Assembly: GCF_015832195.1 (NCBI RefSeq)
Contig: NC_052017.1
Location: forward strand, 55,210,152-55,274,151
DNA length: 64,000 bases
Source: Motacilla alba alba
Lineage: Eukaryota > Chordata > Aves > Passeriformes > Motacillidae
Reading direction: 5' to 3'
The notes under the pieces are model-generated. The model ran no database searches, was not told the origin of the DNA, and saw nothing but the letters and a program-made list of their open reading frames with translations. Shown here piece by piece: positions 1-11,928 of the stretch. The position numbers and the translations under genes were made by a program. How positions within the stretch are numbered: the first letter of the stretch is position 1; every line of letters begins with the position of its first letter.

Positions 1-2546
1 GACATTATTGTGTGGTGCAACACAACAGAGAGAGTTTTTTGGAAAAAGGAATATAATCCATATCCTCCTGAAGTCCAATTTTGCCATAAAGCAAAGTTAA
101 GAGACCTAACCAGGAACATCAGGTTTTAGGAGTAAAATAGCAAGATGGATATCATCAAATTCCAGTGGATATGGTCAAAAACATAGCAGCTATGTCCCCA
201 CCAGCCAGCGAGAAGGAAACACAAGCTTTCCTCAGTACTGTGGGTTTTAGAAGGATGCTATTCCAGATTACGGTCTGATTGTAGACCCTCTCAAGCAAAT
301 GATGCAGAAGAAGAAACATTTTAAGTGGGGTCCTGAACAGCAACAAGATTTGTAACAAATTAAACAGGAGATTCCTTGGGAGCAATAGGCCCAGTTAGGA
401 CAGAACAAAATGTAAAAAATATGCTGCACACTGCAGCCAGGGAGCATGATCCTTCCTGGAATCACTGGCAAAAGGTACCCTGGGAGACTTGAAGGAAAAC
501 CGTGTGTGATTCTGGAGTCTGGAATACAAAGGATATGAGGCCTGTTACACCTCAGCTGAAAAAGAGGTACTGGCAGTTTATGAAGAAGGAGTTCTAGCTG
601 CTTCAGAAGTGATTGTCACTGAAGTACAGCTCTTTGTGTCACCCTGATAGTCTGTTTTAGGCTGGATGTTTAAAAGGAAAGTCCTCTTCACACATTCAGA
701 TGCATGCTAAGTGGTCTGTGCTGATCACTCAGAAAGCTCAAATAGAAACTCCTAATTGCCCAGGGATATTGGCCTGAAGGCAAAATCACAAATCACAAAT
801 CACAAATTGGCCTCAAGGCAAAATTTTAGACTATCATCATCACTGGAGGAAGAAAAGATGACATGTGCTGAGGAGCTCCCACTATATATAATCAGCTACC
901 AGAAAATGAAAAGTAATACGCACTCTTTACTGATGGTTCTGCTGTATTCTAGGAATATCCCGAAAATCAAAAGCTATTGTATGGAGTTCTATGTGATAAG
1001 TTGCAGAAATTAGACAGTGGATCTAGGCTGCAGAGTTGAAAGATGTCCAGCTGGCTTTAGATTTTTCTGAATGAGAGAAATGGCCAGCGCTCTGCCTCTA
1101 CATTGATTTGTGGATGGTAAAAAATGCTCTGTGGGGGTGGCCCACAAATGGAAAAAGACCAGTTGGCTGTGTGGAATAAACCCACCTGAAATATGGCAAG
1201 ACAACTGCTGCCTGACTTGTAAAACTAAGTCATGTAGATGCAAGTGTACCCAAGAATTGGGCTACTGAAGAGCAATGCAACAGTGGATGGGTAGATTGAG
1301 CTGCCAAGATTCAAGTGTCTCAGGTGGATCTGGATTGGCAGAATAAGGGTGAATTATTTCTGGCTTGGTGGTGCCATGATGCCTCAGGTCATCCAGGAAG
1401 AGATGCAACAGGGAGGAGATGGGCTTGTGACTGAGGATGGACTTAACCACGGATCCTATCTCTCAGGTTATCCGCAACTGTGAAATATGCACTGCAGTCA
1501 AAGAGGCCAAGTGCATAAAGCCTCTGTGGTATGGGGGACAATGGTTGAAATATAAATATGGGGAGGCCAGGGAGATTGTTTTCAATACACTCTCTCAAAC
1601 CCACCAAGTAGTATGTACTTACAGTGGTGGAAACAACCACTGGAGATGTGCTCACTGCCTGTAATGCCATCCTGGGCCTTGAAAAACAAGTTCTGTGGCA
1701 ACATGACACCCCAGAAAGAATTGAGTCAGACAACAGGACTAATTTTAAAAATCACCTCATAGACACCTGGGCCAGAAAGCATGGTATGGAGTGGGTGTAT
1801 CATATTCAGTATCACGCACCAGCCTCTGGGAATGTTGAATGTTACAACGGTGTTAAAAAACATGTAGAAAGCAAAAAGTGGTGGGATATTCAAGCACTAG
1901 GATCTACATTTTGTGGAGGATCTACATTTTGTGGAGGCCATCTGGTTAGTCCATACTAGAGGCTCCACTAATTGAGCTCCTCCTGCTCAATTAAAACCTC
2001 CATATAGCGTATAAGGGGGCAAAGTCACTATGGTGCACATGAGAAATATGTTTGAAAAGAAGTTTGGCTTAGCCCTGCTTCAACCAAATGTGGGATTGTC
2101 TTGCTCAAGGATCTGGGTGCACTTGGTGTGTAATGCAGAATGATAGGGAAACATTACCTTGAAGGGATTTGATTTTTGAGTGAGAACAGTCTGTAATGTT
2201 GAATTGTATAATACTGGCTGCTGAACGACATTGCCACTGTATGCCATAAGCACCATGAACAGTGGATATGGACTGCTCCAGATACATCAGTGGTGAGCTC
2301 CTGATGGAGCTTGCACCCACCCAACAGAGCACCAGCCCTCCTGCCCTTGAAGACACCTAGGACAGACAGAATCCACAGTGAACTAAATGAACTCAACAGA
2401 CATCTTGGAGGGATGGCCATTGACTACAAAAATTATAATAGCGCTTGAAACACATACAGATATATTTTTTTTCAATATATAAGTATATAGTCGAAAAGTG
2501 TAGGATCTGGGCATAATGCAAATAGTATAGAATAAGGAGTGGGTAC
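1..2546 (+). mobile_element. Decayed ERVL-type endogenous retrovirus, pol region
   Basis: This is the internal part of an old endogenous retrovirus, broken by stops and frameshifts and not able to encode a protein. Positions about 60-1000 translate in pieces to sequence like the RT thumb/connection and RNase H region of ERVL-class pol. An integrase zinc-binding remnant follows: two His near 1374-1392, then a Cys-x2-Cys pair near 1480-1492. The integrase core remnant is in another frame at about 1624-1900 and keeps an SDN motif and the later catalytic-type Glu (GNVE). An 18-bp unit is tandemly duplicated at 1899-1937. No env-like sequence lies between pol and the LTR, as expected for ERVL elements, which lack env. 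The 5' half lies outside the window. The class assignment is from memory of ERVL pol; degeneracy limits precision. Confidence 0.75.
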
Positions 2547-2999
2547 TGTCCTGGTTACGAACAGGACAGGGTAATTTTTACAGCAGCCAGAGGAGGCATG
2601 GCTAGGACCTGGAGGTTATTCTATATCACTTCACATAATTTTCCTGAGATGGAGAAAGGGCTTTCTTCTGGATTGGGATAGTGTGGCAGCAGTCAAGTTG
2701 GGCTCCATGCTGAGCATCTGCATGTGAATCACTCGCTGTTCTCTTGTACCATTTTGTTATTCATATTGTTGCTATTACTGTTTGTTTTCTTACCTCATTG
2801 CTGTTTCCAAGAGATTGTTCTTAAGTTATGATCTGTATCTTTTTTTATGCCTTCAATTCTCCTTTCCAACTTTTTTCCAAGTGAGTAGTGAGTGAAAAAG
2901 GAAAGGAGGGGAATGGGTAATGGGGAGTGAGCAAGTAGTGAGTTTTGAGGTTTTTAGTGGGAGCACTAAATTGGAGAATACTGTCCCTAAACCATGATA
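2547..2999 (+). mobile_element. 3' LTR of the ERVL-type provirus
   Basis: The block begins TGTCCTGGTT and ends near CCATGATA, a decayed form of the usual ...CA end. It directly follows the pol remnant, with a purine-rich stretch (ataaggagtggg) just upstream that fits a polypurine tract. The start and the internal order match a bird ERVL LTR family that I recognise. Boundaries are good to a few bases on the left and less certain on the right. Confidence 0.75.
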
Positions 3000-4190
3000 T
3001 TGAGAATGACTACTAGCCAAGGGGACTATGGTTGTAAGGAACCTGCTTGACCTAGGATTGGAAATTTATTTCCTTATGGTCACTTATTGCAGACTCTTTC
3101 CTTTCCTTTCTAAGTGTTCTTCACGGACATAAAGCCTGACTTAACCTATATGAGAAAAAATCCCCAGAAAAGATCAATTTCTGTTGATTTCCCAGTATTT
3201 TGAGATGTGACATGACACGAGTCTTCATACATCAAGTGACCATGCTGTAGGTATGAAAGATTCTAAGTACAAAACTGGTTTTTTATACTCAACATCTATA
3301 AGCATCTCTTAAAGCAAACATTTCCCTTAATTAATTAGTTCTACTAATGCATTTTAACTAGCCTTTAGGGAGCTGCTCAAATAGCTTAGAAACCAAGTGT
3401 CTCTCTGAGCAGTCACAAAGGCAGGCAGGTGTTCTTTCCAAGACAATTAGCCACTGTGGTTTTTAGAAGGACTAAGGGGTAAAAGAAGAATTATGAGCTG
3501 GCATTGAGAGATGTATTTTTCTGAGTGACTCAGCTGACACAGTAAAGGAAAGTTACTTAGAAATATTTCTGTGTTTAGTTTGTGTTTTACCTTGATATTT
3601 ATATATCAGGCTCCTAACATAAATCAGAATTGTTCTACAATAGAAGGATACTATTGCTTGTTGTTCCACACAAAATCCTAACAGAAAATGTGCACCCCTT
3701 TTATGTATGTTGTATTAACAAAAATAAGAATTCAGCTCTTACACCCACAGAAGCTTTTCTCTGCATACGTTTCCTATTGACATTGATATGTTACTAGTAC
3801 GTTTCTATTTGACATTACTCAGAACACTGGCAAGAAGTTCAGCACAATTATAATGACCTGCTAATTTAAGTAAATTATTTTACAGTATATTTAACAGGCT
3901 GTTTAAATTTGAATGCTCTGTGGGGAATACTGCAGCTGTGTCATCCTATACATATCTTCTCAACATAAAGCAATATCACAGAGTGACTGAATTAAATTAA
4001 TAGGCCTTTTGAACGTGTGACCTGAAAAACTGGAAAACTGGGAAATATGGGGTTATAACAGTTGATCTTGTACCATCTTGTGATTCTAGAAAAGGACTTT
4101 CACTTCTGAGGGCTGGTAGGCATGTTTGGATTTATGTAGTTAAAATGCAAATGTAATCTAAAGGTAATGCGAAATGTCATATTAACAGGA
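3000..4190. other. AT-rich non-coding DNA, presumed PDE1C intron
   Basis: Unique-looking AT-rich sequence lies between the retroviral LTR and a CR1 element. I see no open reading frame with protein character, no exon and no recognisable repeat. It is presumed intronic because a PDE1C exon starting in mid-domain lies downstream. Confidence 0.5.
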
Positions 4191-5380
4191 TCATAGAATA
4201 CCAGGTTGGAAGGAAGCTGAAGGATCATCTGCTCCAAACCTTCTTGGCAAAAGCACAGATGATCCAGCACCCTATCCAGTTGAATCTTCAGAGTGTCTAA
4301 TGCTGGGAAATCCACCGCTGCCCTGGGGAGATAATTTTAATGGCTGATCTCATTGAAAATTGTGAAAATTTTTTGTCCTGTGTCTATTCAGAATCTCTTC
4401 AGGAGTAACTTGTATCCATTACTCCATATCTTTCCTTGTACCTCCTTGTAAAATGGGGGTCTCCATCTTCTTTGTAGCCACCCTTTAAATACAGGAACAT
4501 GGTGATAAGGTATCTTTTACGTTTTCTTTTCTCAAGGCTTAACAATGCAGTTCTCTCAGCCCTTTCTTACATGACAGGCTTCCCAATTTCTTCATCTACT
4601 CTGTAGCCCTTCTGTTGACCCTCTCCAGCCTATCCACTTCTTTTTTTGCATGGGAGGACCAAAACTGAACACTATTCCAGCTGTGGCCTGGCAAGTGCTG
4701 ATTAGAGTGGAATAATGATTTCATTATCTTTGCTGGTATGCCCTTGTTGATGCAGCCCAAAATTCTGTTGTTTTCTTCACCAGAGCACCATAGAGTTCAC
4801 TCGTATTAGCTTGTTGTCCAACAGGACCCTTAGGTCCATTTCCACAGAGCTGCTCCCCAGCTGGGTTGTTCCCAGCCTGTGTTGTGGTCCTGGATTATGT
4901 TGTGCAAGGGGTATCACCTTACATTTGTCCTTGTTGAACTTCATAAGGTTCTTGTAAGCCCACTCTTCCAGCCTATCCAGGTCTACGTTCAGGAATGACT
5001 CTCCCTTTAGAAGTGTTCCATTTCCCACTTCGTTTGGTACCATCAGCAAACTTCACCAGGGTACACTTGATCCCATCATCCAGATCACTTGTAAAAATGT
5101 TAAACAGCATTTGGTCCAGTATTGAATGCTGGAGTATCCCACTTGTGACAGGTTGTTAGTTTGAAAAGACACTATTTACCACCACTTGCTGAGGGTCTGG
5201 GGCCTGTCAGCCAGTTCCCCATCTGCTGCATGGACCACTTGTCTATACTATAATGCATCAGTGTCTTTAGGAGGAGGCTATTGGAAACCATGTAAAAAGT
5301 CTTGGAGATATCCAGGTAGACATTGTCCACAGCTTGTCCCAACATCAACCAAGCAGGTTACTGTCTCATAGAAAACTGTC
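4191..5380 (-). mobile_element. CR1 LINE, 5'-truncated, minus strand
   Basis: The + strand starts with atcatagaat, the reverse complement of the typical CR1 3' end, so the element points left. The minus-strand frame at 4777-5049 encodes the reverse-transcriptase C-terminal part, including DLDRLEEWAYKNLMKFNKDK and a DLRVLLDNKL-like segment, both hallmarks of bird CR1 ORF2. Further RT sequence continues, in shifted frames, to about 5345 (a GNWLTGR-like motif). Frameshifts and stops mark it as dead. The 5' limit is approximate. Confidence 0.92.
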
Positions 5381-5857
5381 AGTGTTTTCTTTGGAAAAAA
5401 TTACTAATGTGCATCCAGCCAGTCTTATCTGACAGACTAAAAAACATGTGCAAAGAACCGCAAGCCCTGAAAAATCAGTCCTAACTGATGTTTGCTCATG
5501 AAAGATTTGCTCTGAGAACCGAGCACTCTGGAGAACTGCAGTGAGAAGCATTCTTGTGCTCAAGGGGTTTTCAGTTGGTTCATAGAAGTACCAAGCAAGC
5601 AGGAAAAGTTCTAATGAAAAGTCACTGGAATCAAGATGCTTAATTCACTAGCATCTGAATTCGCTAATTCACCGTGGACTATAGCTTTTCCATTGAGACT
5701 CAAATTCTTCACAATTTATATTAAAAAACCCAATCTAAACAAAATCCAAACTTAATTAAAGAAAGTAAAATGAACAGCTTTTACAGTCATGACATAATAT
5801 ATGAAAAGTGCAATGTGTCTTGTCTTTTCAAAATTTCTTCTCAATTTTTTTCTCCAG
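5381..5857. other. Intron end before PDE1C exon A
   Basis: AT-rich sequence without ORFs. It ends in a T-rich tract and an AG acceptor at 5856-5857 that define the next exon. No repeat recognised. Confidence 0.6.
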
Positions 5858-5939
5858 GGTGACAAGGAAGCAGAACTAGGGCTGCCCTTCTCTCCTCTGT
5901 GTGATCGGACATCTACTATGGTTGCTCAGTCTCAAATAG
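5858..5939 (+). CDS. PDE1C: PDE1C coding exon A: M-loop and invariant Gln of the catalytic domain
   Basis: PDE1C hydrolyses cAMP and cGMP in the cytosol and is activated by Ca2+/calmodulin. This 82-bp exon follows a polypyrimidine tract and AG (5856-5857) and ends at a GTATGT donor (5940). It starts on a codon boundary with GDKEAELGLPFSPLCDR and ends STMVAQSQI plus the first base of a Gly codon. In the PDE superfamily the Gln of SQ(I/V)GF is the invariant residue that holds the purine ring, and LPFSPLCDR lies in the M-loop region over the active site. The metal-binding His/Asp residues belong to upstream exons outside the window. PDE1A and PDE1B share this exon closely; the assignment to 1C rests on the downstream exons. 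No stop or frameshift is seen. Confidence 0.95.
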
Positions 5940-7850
5940 GTATGTCCCTTTTGGTGCATGCGAAGTAGCATCTTAAAAGAAAAACTTCATCTTCTCAATA
6001 GTACTAAGATCCTAGTGATATAATTTGGAATTATATTAAAGAGAGGAAAGAAGTCACAATGGCAATATTTTCCCCAGATCAACAATTCAAAGAGGAGCCA
6101 TTAAATTTATGGTGATGGTTCCAATACAGTAACCAAATTACCTGTGATGTGTTTGCAGAAATAACTACAGTACCTGGTTATGACCCTTACTCCATGATTT
6201 TGTGATTTGTGAAGACAGGGCACACATGAGAATATCATGTGAATGAGTGTCATTGGTGTATATGAAAATGTAATGTCAATTCCTTTGATGACTTGGACAA
6301 AACATTTTATTCCTTTCACCCTTTCCCTCCCAATGCTTTAAACCAACCATTATTTTTCACTGAAGCCAAGCAACTAGCAAATCTTTTTCTGTGCCATCAA
6401 TTCAGAAAAAGAGATCTTTTTACAGACTCACTAGCAGCACTTTCTCTACCTCTCCTTCAGTTACTGTGTGAAAAAGTAGGGGAAGCATGAGGAAACAATC
6501 TTTATGTTTAGTGAAAGAACAAGAGGGGCTAAGTGAAGTAAAACTATTTAGGGGGCTTGGTACAATGAAGAGAACATGGAAAAGGTGGATTTGTGGGTAG
6601 ATTTTATACCTTCAAAGTAAGTGAAGTAGATAGAAGAGCATGTTCCAGCCTCCACTGGAGAATAGGTAGCCAAGTGAAATGAGAAAGGAAAGATAACATG
6701 GATGTTAAAATTGAGATAACTGAGAAAAACAGAAAGACAGAGAACATATTAAAGAAAGCAAATAAAAATTTAAAGAAATAAATTTCTCTCAAATAATGAA
6801 ACAAAGATTTCCCTGAATCTAGGAAACTAGAGATTCATATCTTTGGCTAAGAGCTATTTCTGTTTTAAATTATTTCCTTGTTCCTGGTAAGCAAGCCATT
6901 ATCTCAGAGACAGCATCCCAGATTTTTCTGGCTTTGGAAATTTAGACAATTCACCTACGAATCTGATTTTGAAGAGCCCTATACAAGCCTGGCCTGGTTA
7001 CCAGGCTTGTAGCATTTACTGCTCTGGAACAATAACCTATCATAAAATGTGTGTTCTGCCAGCAGCTTGGTGGAGGAAAGCAGCAGCAAACTTGAAGTGC
7101 TACAGTCTCAGCTAAGACTCATGTAGGAGACTCCTAGACATAGGCTTATTGCTGTGCTGTGGGAGAAGATAAACTCTCCCTCTCTGGTTGCTGTGAGGGA
7201 AAGTACAGGTAGATACTTCTCTTACACATCTGTTTTATCAGCTTTAAGATATGTTCCTCACTCCTTACAGGGAAGAGGAGTTTTGCCTTCCCCAGGATCC
7301 CTCTATATAGGGTTGTGTATGCTTGGGAACCCATTTTCCTGGTCCTCTGCTTTTGGGCTCCTTTGCTCAGAAAGACCAGAAGAGGAAAGAATCTTCTGTT
7401 CTGAGGCCTCTTGTGTCCAGCCACTGCAAAATTATTGTTATATCAAAGCATCACAAATACAATTTACCTTAGAGGCACTTGTCAGTAGGCAAAGGCAGGG
7501 TTATTTAGTCATATACTATTTCATTTGTGCAGTTTAGTAATCCATTGACATTAATAGACTACTCTTTATTTTTGCCTTCTACCATTATAAAGTTACTAAT
7601 TTCTCAGTCTGCTGCACATTTTGACAATATCTTTCTTTATGTCTCTTTTGGAAAAAATTGCAACCACCTGTTTTCTGGCTATCTGCTGAGATAAGAATTT
7701 CAAACTTGTAGGCTAGATTCTCAGACAAATAATCTCCTTTCATTTATTTATTTACCCAAATAATAGTCTCAAAAAAATGTTTCCTGGAATAGTAATTATA
7801 TTTCTTTGCAGAAGTAAGTTTTTACTGAACTCCAAATTGTGCTATTATAT
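5940..7850. other. Intron A-B, first part
   Basis: AT-rich intronic sequence after the strong GTATGT donor. ORFs here, for example a 127-codon frame at 7154-7537, have no recognisable protein signature and are judged chance. A short perfect hairpin at 6983-7010 is listed separately. Confidence 0.6.
6983..7010. repeat. Short perfect inverted repeat
   Basis: A 10-bp arm ACAAGCCTGG (6983-6992) is followed by an 8-nt loop and its exact complement (7001-7010). It lies inside a PDE1C intron. No tail or partner suggests a terminator or a known RNA gene. Confidence 0.8.
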
Positions 7851-7900
7851 GGTTGGACTTGATGATCTTAAAGGTCCTTTCCAACCTTAGTGATTCTCTG
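7851..7900 (+). mobile_element. CR1 3' tail fragment, plus strand
   Basis: The stretch ggttggacttgatgatctta, the following aaggtcctttccaacc and gattctctg match the last ~50 bp of bird CR1 in sense orientation. Only the tail is present, typical of heavily 5'-truncated CR1 insertions. Confidence 0.85.
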
Positions 7901-10244
7901 ACTGTCATCTGCACCAAGCACTAAGCAATCAATTCTCACAAACTAAAAACCTTTGTTCGTAGTGAAATAAAATTGTGCTTTTGGTTCTATCAAGGACACA
8001 GCCTAGAAATTGTGTTCTAGTGGCTCAATTTGTTTGTAGTTGCTGGTTTGCTGCTGTAAGGTCACTGTAGATGCAACAACATTGGGCACACATTTTCATT
8101 AATTAAAGCTTCTCACAAAAACAGATGGAAAGTTTTGGCAGTATGGTTTATGAAATTAGGCAATCCAACAGAAAAACCTCCTCAAAGGAAAGAACATGTC
8201 TCTCCTGTTGTATCAGGTTATGAAAAAATTGTTCAGTTTAAACTGATAAATAAAAACCCCATGAATATAAATTATTAAACTTTATTTTGAAAACCTATTA
8301 ATGTTAACAATGATTACCAATTATGATCCTTTTTCTTATTCAATAGAATGAGTATGGCAAATATTTCTGTACCATAGTGAAGTACAAAAACTGGGAGAGA
8401 GTTTTGTTTGGAAGTCAAGCTGCTTGTCAGAGTGTGGGAGAGAAAAAAACTGCAAAGAAAATCAGACCAAGACTTTAACATCTTCCAACAAGCATATCAG
8501 GAGCTAAACTTCTCTGGCTCAAACTCTAGGAACTTGGGTTACTGAAGATCAACCTTTATTGTCATTGTCCTCTTTGGCAGCTGATAAATGCAAGAGTATG
8601 ATTTTATTTTTGTCCTTTTACTGACAAGAAATAAAAATGCACTTTCAGAAAACAGTGGATAAAGGCTGATGAGTGCATGCTGCTGATTTTTTGTTTTATG
8701 GTGAACTTTGGAGAAACTGTCCTCTACACTTTTTTTTCTATGTTGATGTTCACAGGTATAATGAATGAACAGTTAGGCATATGCCTGGAATTGACTCTTA
8801 GCATGCAGCATTAACTGGTAAAATCATCTTAGTCTCTAGTGTACAGAAGTGTTTATCATGCTCATTCTATTGAAGGAGAAAAAGGATGATAAACTGGTCA
8901 TTACCATTAATAGGTTTTAAAACTCAGGCTCATTTGATATTCAGGGTTTTAAGTAGCAAACTAAATTACTGTATTTAGTTAATTTAGTTAAATTTCAGTG
9001 TCTTCACTTAAAGAGCAAACAAGGGGGGGTGAGGCCTGTGGGAATATGGCAAAAGTTACATAATTTTTAATAAAGTCCTAATTATTTTTTCTACAATAGC
9101 AGATTATGATTCCAACTTTAGTATAATCCGTATTTTAAGGTAACATAGTTGAATAACTTTTCCATGTTACAGGTAATGGAGGAAAAAATGCCACTTACCA
9201 AAGAAAAGTTGTCCTATGTATTTGAGTTTGTTTACCTGTGGTCCCTTTTGGCACCTCTGCTCATCTTTGTTGATGAGATGCAAGACCTCTCACAAGGAAA
9301 ACTTCATTCTTAAACACAACTGTTTAATGTGTTTTTGTGTAACTGTTTAGTATTTCACAAAACAGATCTCACCATCCTGCTGCTGAAGTTAGTGACACAT
9401 TCATCTGCCTGCTATCAGAGATTTGCATGTCTCAGGGCTGTTAGTGGTGAAGGAGCAAATGGCATTGGTATTACTTGCTGAGCAGAATGACAAGGTACTA
9501 TGACTTGGGTTTCTTTGGTCATTAAGAGGTAAATAAGTTTTTGAGTGAAGGAGAATAGAAGAGACATATAGACAGCCAGACACACAAATGTGTAAATCAA
9601 GTTCTCATTATCCTTAGGATTCTTGTGGCACGCTTAACACTGTTCTAAGTTGGTAAAATTTTCAGTGCTTAAAAAAATTACATGAAGCTTGCTGGTCTAG
9701 CATTGTGGTCTAGCATACAATTTCCTGTTCAAGCTTTATACTGCATGCATTTCTGATTAACTACCTGGGAATTCTTTTTTTTTCCTAAATTTTACTAGAT
9801 AACACTGACAGTGTTATGGAGGCACATGATTCACATGTTCAGATAAGACTGCATGTGTCCCCACATTTACAGACTATAATTTAAAAGTAACATTTTTTAT
9901 TTGATTGGCATGCAAATACACCTAAATAATCCATCCATTTCAAAATTTAGCAAAAAGATGGGGAGGGAAATGGAACTAGGAGGATGCTCAGCTACTTTGC
10001 ACTCAAGATATAGATTGAAGCATGAATTTAGGTGCCTGAACCACATGATCACTTCTTTTGTTGTTCATCTATCATTGAGAATCACCAGTAGCATTGCAAC
10101 ATACCATGACGTGCTCAGAAAAATTAAAACATTTGTTAACGAAAAATTAATTGTTAATAATTAAAAAATATCAAAAATTTGTAATAGTGGGGATTTGTAA
10201 CAGTAGTAATTGTAACCTGAATTCCAGTGTGCCTTAGGAGGGAT
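7901..10244. other. Intron A-B, middle part
   Basis: AT-rich intron DNA with no exon, RNA gene or recognisable transposon. Nothing beyond scattered A/T runs was seen. Confidence 0.6.
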
Positions 10245-10332
10245 TAAGGACTTTGTTGTTTTCTTGGCTACCTGCAGCACTAAGTAACTAAGGACTTTGT
10301 TGTTTTCTTGGCTACCTGCAGCACTAAGTAAC
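10245..10332. repeat. 44-bp tandem duplication
   Basis: Two copies of a 44-bp unit starting TAAGGACTTTG lie head to tail (10245-10288 and 10289-10332), apparently identical. This points to a recent slippage or unequal-exchange event just upstream of an LTR. Confidence 0.9.
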
Positions 10333-10397
10333 TTCATAAATGAAGTGTTAAAATAACTAGGGAAATATGTAAGCTACACACTTCCACATCTTATTCA

Positions 10398-11133
10398 TGT
10401 ATCTTGGGTTGAAAAGGGAAGATGTTTTTTTGATTATGTATTCTATTGCCATCTGTTAGAGGTGGAGCAGTTATCTTCTGTTAATTGGACTACCTGTTAA
10501 AACCAGGTAGGGCAGTTTTCTTTATCTCTTCCACAACCAATCCTCCCTCCAGAAAATATCTTCTGTTAATGGACCATTGAGTCTTACTGCATGACCGATA
10601 AAATTACATCATCCTATTGTGAAATGCTCCACCCAGGGGGAGGAGTCAAGCATTCCTACCTGGATATAATCTGAGATTTGAAACACCACAGGCAGCCTTT
10701 TCCACTGGATTCCCAGAGGAGCAGCTTTCTTTTCCACTGGATTCCCAGAGGAAGACCAGGCCCATCTACACCACCACTGGATCTTCAGAGGAAAACTACA
10801 CCCTTCTACCCGATCACTGCTTTCAACAGAACTACATCTATCACTCCAGGAGGACTGCAGCCACCATTTAATTAGACTACTACCACCACCCTGACTGACA
10901 GTGAGTCAGGTCACATTCTGACTCTGTCAGTGTTGTTTTGTATTACTGCACTTTTATTCCACTTTTATATTTTCCCTAATGAAGAACTGTTGTTCCTTCC
11001 TACTCCCATATCTTTGTCTAGGAGCACCTTAATTTCAAAATTATAGTAATTCAGAGGGAGGGGGTTTAAATTCTTTATTTCAAGGGAGCCTACTGCCTTC
11101 CTTAGCAGACACCTGTCTTTTCAAACCAAGACA
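10398..11133 (+). mobile_element. Solo-type endogenous retrovirus LTR, ~736 bp
   Basis: The block runs from TGTATCTTGGG to ...AAACCAAGACA, with a TATA-like ggatataat near 10661 and a T-rich 3' part. Inside it, the 23-bp segment beginning ttttccactgg is repeated with period 32 (from 10698 and 10730). Sequence and order resemble a common songbird LTR known to me, but I cannot name the family safely. No retroviral internal sequence adjoins, so it reads as a solo LTR. A clean target-site duplication is not visible. Confidence 0.75.
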
Positions 11134-11807
11134 TCATCCAATTTAGATTTTCCTTCATCTCATAACCTTATGTCCACAGAGCTCTTCAGTCTGCACTTCC
11201 CGACATTCAGATCAGACCCATATTCATTTCTGTCAAACTGTATACTTTAGTAGAAAATATTTTGGTCTTTATTTTTCCCTTTTTTTTATATTAAAAATGT
11301 GGGAAAAACATCTAGGTCTCTTTTATTATCAACAAGAAAAAACTGGCCAAGCACTGAGGAGAGAGAATTCACAGCAACATATTGATGTTGTAAGTAAGAG
11401 ATGTTCAAGGTTACTGGTATTACTGCTGTTATAATTATTTTCTTCTTTGAGAGAGTTCTTCTTTGAAGGTAAAATTTATTTTTAAGTTTTATCAAAATAT
11501 ACTAGGAATTTGGTTTCAATATCACACTACTCTTCTTATAAAACAAGTCTTGATGAGTTTATGTTCTGATTTGCCAGAATTTCTTTCCAATATTTAAATA
11601 AGTTCCTTTCATTTCATGCCCTATTGAGGGTCTTGGGTCAGGGATTAATGTATAATTCAGTTTTCCTTTTCTAGTATTTGCCTGTCCTTCTTTCAAGGTA
11701 TAATTTTTTTACTGTCATTTACAGTGTGGTCATCTGTATTCACTGAAGCAGGGACTCTACATAAATCTTGCTCTTGCCTGCTTGACTCTGCTTGTGTTTC
11801 TGCTCAG
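11134..11807. other. Intron A-B, last part
   Basis: AT-rich intron between the LTR and exon B, ending in a TGTTTCTGCTCAG acceptor. No gene or repeat recognised. Confidence 0.6.
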
Positions 11808-11928
11808 GTTTCATTGATTTCATTGTGGAACCCACCTTTACTGTGCTGACCGACATGACAGAGAAAATTGTGACTCCACTAATTGATGAAGCTTCCCTCT
11901 CTGGCATGTCTGGATTTAGGCGTTCCAG
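11808..11928 (+). CDS. PDE1C: PDE1C coding exon B: Phe clamp and end of catalytic domain
   Basis: A 121-bp exon between AG (11806-11807) and a GTGTGTAA donor (11929). Joined in phase to exon A it completes the Gly codon and reads FIDFIVEPTFTVLTD, where the first Phe is the purine-stacking clamp that follows the invariant Gln in PDEs. It continues through an MTEKIVTPLIDE helix to a Ser/Arg-rich stretch ending FRRSR/S. The VLTDMTEKIV wording fits PDE1C better than PDE1A. It leaves two bases of a codon, matched by exon C. The gene has a 5868-bp intron before it and a short 1171-bp intron after it. The reading frame is intact. Confidence 0.95.

Noticed and set aside
7154..7537. 127-codon plus-strand frame
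   Set aside because: Composition is intron-like, there are no splice signals in register and no recognisable motif.
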